From NCBI RefSeq assembly GCF_007990245.1, contig NZ_BJWG01000014.1, positions 1 through 64,000 on the forward strand: 64,000 nucleotides of DNA, in the 5' to 3' direction. A model generated the notes under the pieces. It had not been told where the DNA came from. It did no database searches and saw nothing but the letters and a program-made list of their open reading frames with translations. The first letter of the stretch is position 1. Each line of letters begins with the position of its first letter. Of the stretch, positions 42,769-49,824 are shown piece by piece. The stretch comes from Cellulomonas composti (GTDB lineage: Bacteria; Actinomycetota; Actinomycetes; Actinomycetales; Cellulomonadaceae). A program made the translations under genes and the position numbers.

Positions 42769-43581
42769 TCAGGACAGGAACAGCGCGCGTAGTCGCGTGG
42801 TCGTGAAGGCGACCCCGCCGACGATCATCACGACGAAGTAGCCGACGTGCACGGCCATCGAGGTACCGAGCTCACCCAGCGTCAGGCCGCGCACCAGCTC
42901 GACCGCGTGCCACAGCGGCATCGCCTTGATCAGCCACTGGATCGGCTCGGAGTACACCGACAGCGGGAAGAACGTGGCCGAGAACAGGAACATCGGCAGC
43001 ATGACGAACGTGATCCAGTCCATCTGCTGGAAGGTCTTCATGTAGCTGGTGATCGCCATGCCGACCGCCGCGAACCCGAACGCGACGAGCACGACCGCGG
43101 GCAGCGCGAGCAGGGCCGTCCACGCCAGGTTCAGGCCGAGCACCTGCATGACCGTGAGGAAGCCCACCGCGTAGAGCGCGCCGCGCATGAGCGCGTAGAC
43201 GATCTCGCCGAGCGCGACGTCGAGCGGGCCGATCGACGTGGCCAGCATCGCGTCGTACAGCTTCCCGAAGTGCATCTTGAAGAAGACGTTCCACGTCGAG
43301 TCGTAGATCGCGCCGTTCATCGCCGAGACGGCCAGCAGACCGGGCGCGATGAACGCCGCGTACGACACCTGCTGACCCGATGGCAGCGTCACGTCGCCGA
43401 TGAACGAGCCGAGGCCCCAGCCCATCGCGAGCAGGTAGAACACCGGCTCGAAGAACCCCGAGATCACCACGATCCCGGTCGCGCTGCGCGTCGCGAGCAG
43501 CGCCCGCCCGACGACGGCGCGTGCGTTGCCCGCGTACAGCGCGCGGACCCCGCCGCGCGCCGGTGCCACCACGCCGGTCAT
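42769..43581 (-). CDS. ABC-2 type permease
   Basis: This 270-residue membrane protein has six predicted helices and the ABC-2 signature region (NGAIYDSTWNVFFKMHFGKLYDAMLATSIGPLDVALGE, MLPMFLFSATFFPL). It is one of two permeases forming an exporter with the ATPase encoded at the operon start. NodJ/DrrB-like. Its ATG at 43581 overlaps the stop of the preceding permease gene by four bases. The exported molecule is unknown. Confidence 0.88.
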   Translation of the reverse strand: MTGVVAPARGGVRALYAGNARAVVGRALLATRSATGIVVISGFFEPVFYLLAMGWGLGSFIGDVTLPSGQQVSYAAFIAPGLLAVSAMNGAIYDSTWNVFFKMHFGKLYDAMLATSIGPLDVALGEIVYALMRGALYAVGFLTVMQVLGLNLAWTALLALPAVVLVAFGFAAVGMAITSYMKTFQQMDWITFVMLPMFLFSATFFPLSVYSEPIQWLIKAMPLWHAVELVRGLTLGELGTSMAVHVGYFVVMIVGGVAFTTTRLRALFLS

Positions 43582-44450
43582 CCGCGCAGCCTCCCCACGA
43601 ACACGCGCCGGGCGACGACGCCGCCGGCCACGGCCATCACGACGAGCACGGCGACGTGCACCCACGGCGACCAGGCGCCCGGGCCCAGGCCGTAGGACAG
43701 CGCACGGCCGGCCTCGCTCGCGTGCCACAGCGGCGAGATCCAGCCGATCCACTGCAGCCAGACCGGGAGCGTCGCGAGCGGGTAGAACGTGCCCGAGAAC
43801 AGGAACAGCGGCGTGAAGACGAACCGCTGCACCATCGCGAACTGACCCTTGTCGTCGGAGATGCCCGCCGAGAACGCGAGCAGCGGCAGGCCGAACGCGA
43901 GGCCCGCCAGCACGCCGACCACCGGGATCAGAAGACCCGTGACCGCGTTCCCGACCGCGCCGAACAGCACCATCAGCGCGTAGTAGGACACGCAGACGAA
44001 CACCATCCGCGCGGTGACGGCGATGACGAGGCCGGCGCACACCTGCGGCGGGCTCACCGGCGAGGCGTTCATCCCCCAGAAGATGCGCCGCCACTTGAAG
44101 CCGGCCATCACGGTGTACGTGAACTCCTCGGTGGTCACGCCGACCGCGGCGCTCGCGAGCAGCGCCGGCGCGACGAACCACAGGTAGTCCACCGGGCCGT
44201 CGGGGCCGCTCGCGACCGGGACGTCGATGAACGCCGCCAGGCCCAGCCCGATGCCGAGCAGGTAGAGCAGCGGGCTGCCGATGCCGGACATCACCACGGT
44301 CCAGCCGTAGCTGCGCATCTGCCGGAGCTGGTGCTCGGCGATGTACCACGCGCCGAACCGCCGCGGCCGCACGGCGCCGGCGGTCGCCGCCGCGACCATC
44401 TCGCGCACGTCCGCCGGCAGCGTCTCCTCGGAGGGCGTCGTCTGGCTCAC
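43578..44450 (-). CDS. ABC-2 type permease (second subunit)
   Basis: This 290-residue membrane protein is a paralogue of the next gene's product, with the matching region VGVTTEEFTYTVMAGFKWRRIFWGMNASPVSPPQV and the helix motif RFVFTPLFLFSGTFYPL. A ~45-residue cytosolic N-terminus precedes the first helix. GTG start at 44450 overlaps the ATPase stop (GTGA). Two unequal permeases suggest a heterodimer, as in NodIJ/Drr-type exporters. Confidence 0.88.
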   Translation of the reverse strand: MSQTTPSEETLPADVREMVAAATAGAVRPRRFGAWYIAEHQLRQMRSYGWTVVMSGIGSPLLYLLGIGLGLAAFIDVPVASGPDGPVDYLWFVAPALLASAAVGVTTEEFTYTVMAGFKWRRIFWGMNASPVSPPQVCAGLVIAVTARMVFVCVSYYALMVLFGAVGNAVTGLLIPVVGVLAGLAFGLPLLAFSAGISDDKGQFAMVQRFVFTPLFLFSGTFYPLATLPVWLQWIGWISPLWHASEAGRALSYGLGPGAWSPWVHVAVLVVMAVAGGVVARRVFVGRLRG

Positions 44451-45373
44451 TCGACCAGGCTCCGCCCCGTCAGACGCAGGAACACGTCCTCCAGGCTCGA
44501 GCGACGCACCAGGCTCGTCGTCGGGTGCAGCCCGAGCCGAGCGACCCGTTCCAGCAGCCCTTCGCCGTCGTCGGTGTACAGCAGCACGCGGTCCGGCAGC
44601 GTCTCGACGCGGTCCGCGAGCCCCTCGAGCCGGGCCGCCGCGTCCGCGTTGCGCTCCGAGCCGAACCGCAGCTCGCACACCTCGCGCGTGGAGTACTGCC
44701 GGATCAGCGCCGAAGGGCTGCCCTCCGCCATGATCCGGCCGTGGTCGACCACCACCAGGCGGTCGCACAGCTGCTCGGCCTCGTCCATGTAGTGCGTCGT
44801 GAGCACGAGTGTCGTGCCGCGCTCCTTGAGCCGGAACAGCCTGTCCCACAGCACGTGGCGCGCCTGGGGGTCCAGGCCTGTCGTCGGCTCGTCGAGCATG
44901 AGGATGCGCGGCTCGTTGATGAGCGCGCGCGCGATCGTCAGGCGCCGCTTCATGCCGCCGGACAGGTCGTCGACGCGTGCCTTGGCCTTCTCCTCGAGCT
45001 GCGCGAAGCCGAGCAGCTCGTCGGCCCGCTGGGCGCACAGCGCGCGCGAGATGCCGAAGTACCGGCCGTAGACGATGAGGTTGTCGCGCACCTTCAGCTC
45101 GGTGTCCAGGTTGTCGTCCTGCGGGACGACGCCGAGCTGCGAGCGGATCTCCGGTCCGTGCGTGTCCGGGTCCAGCCCCAGGACGCGCAGCTCGCCGGCC
45201 GTGCGCTGCGAGACCGCGCCGACCATGCGCATCGTCGTCGACTTGCCCGCGCCGTTGGGTCCGAGCAGCCCGAAGGACTCCCCGGGCGGAACCTCGAAGT
45301 CGATGCCGTCCACGGCGACGAACTCGCCGAACGTCTTGCGCAGCCCGCGGGCGGAGATGACCGGTGCAACCAC
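44447..45373 (-). CDS. ABC transporter ATP-binding protein, DrrA/NodI type
   Basis: This 308-residue ATPase powers the two ABC-2 permeases. Walker A is GPNGAGKST, the signature is DLSGGMKRRL and Walker B is ILMLDEPTTGLDPQ, with the H-loop in TLVLTTHYMDEAEQ. A ~90-residue C-terminal regulatory domain follows, as in drug-export ATPases of the DrrA family. The GTG at 45373 gives the normal N-terminus (APVISARGLRKTFG); the ribosome binding site is weak. The three-gene operon has no regulator beside it. Confidence 0.92.
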   Translation of the reverse strand: MVAPVISARGLRKTFGEFVAVDGIDFEVPPGESFGLLGPNGAGKSTTMRMVGAVSQRTAGELRVLGLDPDTHGPEIRSQLGVVPQDDNLDTELKVRDNLIVYGRYFGISRALCAQRADELLGFAQLEEKAKARVDDLSGGMKRRLTIARALINEPRILMLDEPTTGLDPQARHVLWDRLFRLKERGTTLVLTTHYMDEAEQLCDRLVVVDHGRIMAEGSPSALIRQYSTREVCELRFGSERNADAAARLEGLADRVETLPDRVLLYTDDGEGLLERVARLGLHPTTSLVRRSSLEDVFLRLTGRSLVE

Positions 45374-45541
45374 GCCCGACAACCTACGTCGTCCCACCGA
45401 CAGGAGCCGCCTCAATTGCCGGCGCCGTGGGCGGCCGCGGGCGGCCGTGCGCGCGCTCGTCGGGCGTGCTCGTCGGACCCGTGACACGGGGGTGACCGTT
45501 GGGCCCAGCGGATGACACACGGACCCGGGTACGGTCCGCAC

Positions 45542-46102
45542 ATGATCCTTGCCGATCTCCAGTCCCGCCTGCGCATCGCGCTGACCAACACGCTGGTCGA
45601 GGAGTGGACCCTGTTCACGCCCACCACCGGAACGAGCCGGCCCAGCGAGCGCACCATCGGCTTCCACCTCGGGTGGTACCTGCGCCAGACGATCGAGCGC
45701 ACGTGGAGCGTGGACGCGGAGTACGACCGGTCCGGCATGGTGCTCGAACCGTCGGTCCGCCTCACCGGCGCCGAGCAGCACATCCCGAACCTGATCGTGC
45801 ACCACCGCGGCCAGCTCGGCCCCGAGAACAACCTGCTGCTCGCGCACGTCTCCGTCGACGAGGCGACGAGCGAGGACCACACCGACGTCGTCGCCGCGCA
45901 GACCCTCCAGCACCGGTTCGGCTACCGCTACGCGATGCTGCTCGACCTGCGCCTGCAGCTCGAGGGCCGGCGTGCGAGCGTCACGCCGTACTGGCAGTGG
46001 GCCACGCTCGAGGGCGGCCCGGAGACCTCCGAGCCGGTCCCCGTCTACACCGCCCGCGTCCTCGGCGAGATCACCGAGCGCGCCCGCGCCGCCGGGGACT
46101 GA
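45542..46102 (+). CDS. unknown 186-residue protein with a degenerate PD-(D/E)XK-like pattern
   Basis: No named family is recognised. The order Glu-rich helix (TLVEEWTLF), ERTIGFHLGWYLRQTIE, HIPNLIVHHRG and NNLLLAHVSVDEAT resembles a group of small proteins with a PD-(D/E)XK nuclease fold, in which PDLIVHRRG and NNLLVIEVK would be expected. Here the Asp is Asn and the (D/E)xK is HVS, so catalysis looks lost. It has no signal peptide and is divergent from the ABC operon. Fold assignment is inference from pattern only. Confidence 0.6.
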   Translation: MILADLQSRLRIALTNTLVEEWTLFTPTTGTSRPSERTIGFHLGWYLRQTIERTWSVDAEYDRSGMVLEPSVRLTGAEQHIPNLIVHHRGQLGPENNLLLAHVSVDEATSEDHTDVVAAQTLQHRFGYRYAMLLDLRLQLEGRRASVTPYWQWATLEGGPETSEPVPVYTARVLGEITERARAAGD

Positions 46103-46128
46103 GCCCCGGGGCGCGGGCGCCTCGAGCC

Positions 46129-47721
46129 TCAGCCGAGCGTCCACCTCTGGGCGGACGTGCCGTTGCAGTCCCAGATCTGCGACTGCGTGCCGTTCGTCGT
46201 CGACGCGGCCGGGTCGTCCAGGCAGCGGCCGGACTGCGGGTTGTAGTACCCGCCGTTCTGCCGGATGAACACCTGCGCGCCGGTGCCGTTGCAGTCCCAC
46301 AGCTGCACCTTGGTGCCGTTGGCCGTACCTCCGCCGGCGACGTCGAGACACTTCCCCTGCACGCGCAGCGTGGAGCCGGCCTCGACGTAGGTCCACTGCT
46401 GGGCCACGGTGCCGTTGCAGTCCCAGATCTGGATCCTGTTCCCGTTGCCGGTCCCCTGGGCGTTGTTGTCGAGGCACTTGCCGTTGGCGTTCCTGAGCGC
46501 CTTGCCCGTGGCCGGCGTGCTTCCGCCACCCCCGTTGAACGGTTCGATCACCAGCGCGGCGGACGTGGGCGACGCGTCGTTGACGAGCGACTCGAAGTTG
46601 CCCACGTCGTCGAAGGCGAAGGCGTACGCCTTCCCGTCGGCCATGTTCGCGTGGATGATTCGCGCGTACTGGTTCGTCGGGCTGTTCCGGTAGAACTGCG
46701 ACGCGTCGGTGCTCGGCTGGGTGTCCACCGTTCCGAGCGTTCCGCGGTTGAGCGCCGCGCACAGCGTGCGGGCGATCGGTCCCACGACGAGGTCGTTCGG
46801 TGCCGCGAGGTTGCCGTCGCAGCCCCACACGTTCGCGCTGCTCGGCCGGTTGAACGACGCGACCTGCCGACCCGCCCCGTCGGTGAAGCTCATGACGGTC
46901 CCGGAGGTCCGGCCGTAGTACTTCGTGCTCGGCTGGTCCGCGAACGGCACGACCGTCAGGGTCTTCGACGAGTACGCGCCCCACGCGGAGGCGATGTACG
47001 AGTCGAGATAGGTCGCCGAGAGCTTGCCGGCGTCCGCGGCCTTGCCAGGAGCGAGCACCCGCAGCACGGTGCCGTCGGCGCGTGTCACGACCGTGCTCGC
47101 CCAGCCGGACTGCGCCTTGAGCTGGTTGACGACGTTGTTGCGGCCGTCGGCGACGAGCGTGCCCGCAGAGTGCGTCCCACCGCTGCCCGTCACCTTCACG
47201 GTGTGCGGCACGGCGAACATGTCGACCTGCGAGCTGTTCAGCCAGATCCCGGCGTCGTTGTACGTGAACTCGCTCCAGTCGAACAGGATGTTCGCGTTCG
47301 CGTCCCCGGCGGCCCACGGGGCAGGCTGGACGAGCCCGTCCGGGGTCAGGAAGAACTTCAGCTTCTCGCCGAGCGAGAAGTAGATGCGTCCCGACATCCC
47401 CCGCGGCAGCTGGATCGTCGTGCTGCCGCCGTTGCCCGGGCCGCCGATCGACACGTCCGGAGCCGCCGCGGGCGGCAGTGCGCCGCCCGACCAGTTCGTG
47501 AACGTGCCCGACGAGTTCGCGTACCCGAGCCGGCCGGTCGCGAGGTTCACGCCGATCACGTACAGGTACACCGCGTCGCCGCGGCCGCTCGAGTTGGTGA
47601 CCGTGACCGGAAGCCGGTCCGGTCCGGCGGCCTGCGCCGCCGGTGTCGCGACGACCACCGCGGCCGCCGCCAGGGCGAGCGCGCCGAGCGCACCCACCAG
47701 TCGCTTCCTGCTCGACCTCAT
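46129..47721 (-). CDS. secreted GH64 beta-1,3-glucanase with ricin-type lectin domain
   Basis: This 530-residue extracellular enzyme is predicted to release oligosaccharides (typically pentasaccharides) from beta-1,3-glucan. A signal peptide ends near ATPAAQAAG (about 32). The GH64 thaumatin-like catalytic region runs to about 395 (YLYVIGVNLATGRLGY, RMSGRIYFSLG-like block, ILFDWSEFTYND, WGCDGNLAAPNDLVVGPIARTLCAALNRG). A Gly/Ser linker leads to a ricin-type beta-trefoil at about 405-530 with three QxW-type repeats (QIWDCNGTVAQQW, QLWDCNGTGAQVF, QIWDCNGTSAQRW). ATG at 47721 has GGAAGGAG about nine bases upstream. Follows the GH16 gene; probably under the same operator, although two hairpins intervene. 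Confidence 0.93.
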   Translation of the reverse strand: MRSSRKRLVGALGALALAAAAVVVATPAAQAAGPDRLPVTVTNSSGRGDAVYLYVIGVNLATGRLGYANSSGTFTNWSGGALPPAAAPDVSIGGPGNGGSTTIQLPRGMSGRIYFSLGEKLKFFLTPDGLVQPAPWAAGDANANILFDWSEFTYNDAGIWLNSSQVDMFAVPHTVKVTGSGGTHSAGTLVADGRNNVVNQLKAQSGWASTVVTRADGTVLRVLAPGKAADAGKLSATYLDSYIASAWGAYSSKTLTVVPFADQPSTKYYGRTSGTVMSFTDGAGRQVASFNRPSSANVWGCDGNLAAPNDLVVGPIARTLCAALNRGTLGTVDTQPSTDASQFYRNSPTNQYARIIHANMADGKAYAFAFDDVGNFESLVNDASPTSAALVIEPFNGGGGSTPATGKALRNANGKCLDNNAQGTGNGNRIQIWDCNGTVAQQWTYVEAGSTLRVQGKCLDVAGGGTANGTKVQLWDCNGTGAQVFIRQNGGYYNPQSGRCLDDPAASTTNGTQSQIWDCNGTSAQRWTLG

Positions 47722-47743
47722 CGGCGAGCTCCTTCCTGTCGAG

Positions 47744-47795
47744 GGCGCCGGGCGGTGCCGGCGCCCGACCCCGCGGCGCAGGTCACGCCGCGGGG
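47744..47795 (-). terminator. two hairpins between the GH16 and GH64 genes
   Basis: Stem 1: CCCCGCGGCG (47769-47778) with its complement 47786-47795, seven-base loop. Stem 2: GGCGCCGG (47744-47751) with 47758-47765, six-base loop. They lie in the 107-base gap and may partly end GH16 transcription or stabilise the messenger ends, which would lower GH64 expression relative to GH16. No T-tract. Confidence 0.55.
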
Positions 47796-47828
47796 TTCGG
47801 GTCTGGCTGTTCGGTCGGACCGTCCGGG

Positions 47829-49226
47829 TCAGCTCGGCAGCGTCCACTGCTGCGCGCGTGTCCCGTTGCAGTCCCAGATCTGCACCTGCGTGCCGGCCGC
47901 CGTCGAGCCGCTCGGGACGTCGAGGCACTTGTTGGACTGCGGGTTGTAGTACCCGCCGTTCTGCCGGATGAACACCTGTGCGCCGGTGCTGTTGCAGTCC
48001 CAGAGCTGCAGCTTCAGGCCGTTCGCCGTGCCACCGCCCGGGATGTCGAGGCACTTGCCCTGCACGCGGAGGGTCGAGCCCGCCTCGACGTACGTCCACT
48101 GCTGCGCGACCGTGCCGTTGCAGCCCCAGATCTGGATGCGGTTGCCGTTGCCGGTCGCGGCCGCGTTGTTGTCGAGGCACGGCCCGTTGGCGTTCGTCAC
48201 GGCCTTGCCCCCGGTGGGAGTGCCACCGCCGCCGTTGTTGCCCGACCCGGCGGTGTACGCGGCGACGTAGTCGACGAGCATCGGGACGCCGGACTGCGTC
48301 GCCGCCGTCGGACCACCGCCGAACGCCGCCGGGAAGCCGCCGCCGATCGCCACGTTGAGGATGACGAAGAACCCGTGGTGCAACGCGTTGTTCCAGGTGG
48401 TCGCGTCGACCTGGTTGGCGGTGATCGTGAAGAAGTTCGAGCCGTCCAGGTAGAACCGCAGCTGCTCGGGCGAGACGCTGCGGTCGTACTCCGTGGCGTA
48501 CGTGTGGAACTGGCCGAGGCAGTTGGCGCACAACCGCTCGCCGCTGCCGATCCCGGTCGTCTCGTTGCACGGTCCGCCGGGGTTGGTGCCGCAGTGCAGC
48601 GCGGAGAACACCGACGGGCGCCCGTTGATGTTCTCGAGGATGTCGATCTCCCCGATGCCCGGCCACCCGGTCGCGCCCGTGCCCCGGGCCGCCTGCCCGA
48701 GCATCCAGAACGCCGGCCAGTACCCGGCCGCGGCGGCCCCGCTGACGTTCGGCTGCGCGATACGCGCCTCGACGCGCAGCTTGCCGCCCGCGGGAGCAGC
48801 GAGATCGGTGCGCTGGGTCTCCACGCGCCCGCTCGTCCAGTTGCCCGCGCCGTCGCGGATCGGCTTGATGACGAGGTTGCCGGCGCCGTCCTGGTAGACG
48901 TTCGCGGTGCTGTCGGTCATGTACTCGATCTCGCCCGTGCCCCAGTTCGCGGCGCCGCCCGGGTAGCCGTGGCCGATGTCGTACAGCCAGTTCGCTCCGT
49001 TGAGCCGACTGCCGGCCGCGCCGGTGAAGTCGTCCGCGAACACCTGCGTCCATCCGGACGGCGGCCCGGGGAGCGAGGCCTGCGCGGGGCCCGCCGTCGG
49101 CCCGACGAGGGCGACGACGACGGTGGCCACGGCCAAGGCCGCAGCCGGCGTCAGCCGGCGACGTCGGTGGCGCCGGCTGGGCGGCGACCCGGTGCGCGAG
49201 GGTGGTGCCGAAGGCACGTGGGACAT
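47829..49226 (-). CDS. secreted GH16 endo-beta-1,3-glucanase (laminarinase) with ricin-type lectin domain
   Basis: This 465-residue extracellular enzyme cleaves beta-1,3- or mixed-linkage glucans. A basic N-terminus with a signal peptide ends near AGPAQASLPG (about 51). The GH16 domain (about 55-325) has the catalytic GEIDILENI with Glu193 and Glu198 and the helper Asp195, plus YWPAFWML and the substrate-cleft FHTYATEYD. A short GNNGGGG linker leads to a ricin-type trefoil (about 335-465) nearly identical to that of the GH64 gene. ATG at 49226 has GGAG seven bases upstream. The 5' leader is about 220 bases with a hairpin. The operator TGACACGTGTCA overlaps the likely -35 box. Confidence 0.94.
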   Translation of the reverse strand: MSHVPSAPPSRTGSPPSRRHRRRRLTPAAALAVATVVVALVGPTAGPAQASLPGPPSGWTQVFADDFTGAAGSRLNGANWLYDIGHGYPGGAANWGTGEIEYMTDSTANVYQDGAGNLVIKPIRDGAGNWTSGRVETQRTDLAAPAGGKLRVEARIAQPNVSGAAAAGYWPAFWMLGQAARGTGATGWPGIGEIDILENINGRPSVFSALHCGTNPGGPCNETTGIGSGERLCANCLGQFHTYATEYDRSVSPEQLRFYLDGSNFFTITANQVDATTWNNALHHGFFVILNVAIGGGFPAAFGGGPTAATQSGVPMLVDYVAAYTAGSGNNGGGGTPTGGKAVTNANGPCLDNNAAATGNGNRIQIWGCNGTVAQQWTYVEAGSTLRVQGKCLDIPGGGTANGLKLQLWDCNSTGAQVFIRQNGGYYNPQSNKCLDVPSGSTAAGTQVQIWDCNGTRAQQWTLPS

Positions 49227-49395
49227 GGCGTTCTCCGTTTCACGAGGGCGATCTCTGTCACGGTCGGCACACCCGTCTGACGGCCCGCGGGCTGGCGGCG
49301 GTGTCACGTACCGACGCCGGACCGGTGCCGAGCACGACTGCTCGTCGGGTGCCACGGGTGTGCGTGCGGGGCGTCCGGGCCCCGCGGCGATGCTT

Positions 49396-49417
49396 GGCGG
49401 GACCACGTCGTCCCGCC
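49396..49417 (-). promoter_or_regulatory. hairpin in the GH16 mRNA leader
   Basis: GGCGGGAC at 49396-49403 pairs with GTCCCGCC at 49410-49417 around six bases. It lies 30 bases downstream of the likely -10 box, inside the untranslated leader. Its role, if any, is unknown. Confidence 0.4.
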
Positions 49418-49448
49418 GGTCGAGGACCCGGAAGGTCCCCAACCGGTG

Positions 49449-49476
49449 AGCGTAGCCATTCGCTGACACGTGTCAA
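49449..49476 (-). promoter_or_regulatory. probable promoter of the GH16-GH64 genes
   Basis: On the leftward strand a perfect -35 TTGACA (49476-49471) is followed after 16 bases by TACGCT (49454-49449). The -35 box is part of the palindromic operator, so repressor binding would exclude RNA polymerase. Confidence 0.55.
49464..49475. promoter_or_regulatory. palindromic operator TGACACGTGTCA upstream of GH16
   Basis: Identical to the operator at 5294 before the GH81 gene, including two further bases (TGACACGTGTCAAC). It overlaps the -35 box of the GH16 promoter. Two identical 14-base sites at two independent beta-1,3-glucanase loci are strong internal evidence for a shared regulator. Confidence 0.7.
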
Positions 49477-49824
49477 CAGGAGAAGTCGGGCAGCGCCGGT
49501 GTCGATCGGCGGTACGAGGGGCGACACCTGATCGGCATGGGCGCACTCGAGCACGGGCGCCGGCCTCGGTCTTCCATCGGCTGGGCCAACCGGCAACCAG
49601 CTTCAGAAGCAGGCCACTAGCAGGTCAGGCGGGGCCCCCGGAACCCCCACCTCCTGCATGACACATGTCTATCCTTACGGACAGGGTTGTGTACACCCAC
49701 CTTCGTCACCGCTTCATAGAGGTTGCGCCGAAGGGCGTGAATCGCTGCGACCTACCCGCTCGTGTCAGTGCGGTCGGGCAGTCTGTCCCGAGGACGTACC
49801 CGCCGGGATCGGCATGAAGGAGAG
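49477..49824. other. gap between the glucanase promoter and the defence island
   Basis: No convincing gene lies here. The left part is the upstream side of the GH16 promoter. The right part must hold the promoter of the 14 kb island; a GTGTACAC palindrome lies near 49690, but no clear -35/-10 pair was found. Base composition falls from about 49660 onward, which marks the island's left edge roughly. No integrase, transposon end or target duplication was seen. Confidence 0.5.

Noticed and set aside
49659-49670. TGACACATGTCT as a third glucanase operator
   Set aside because: Two of twelve positions differ and symmetry is broken; it lies on the island side, without an associated glucanase gene.
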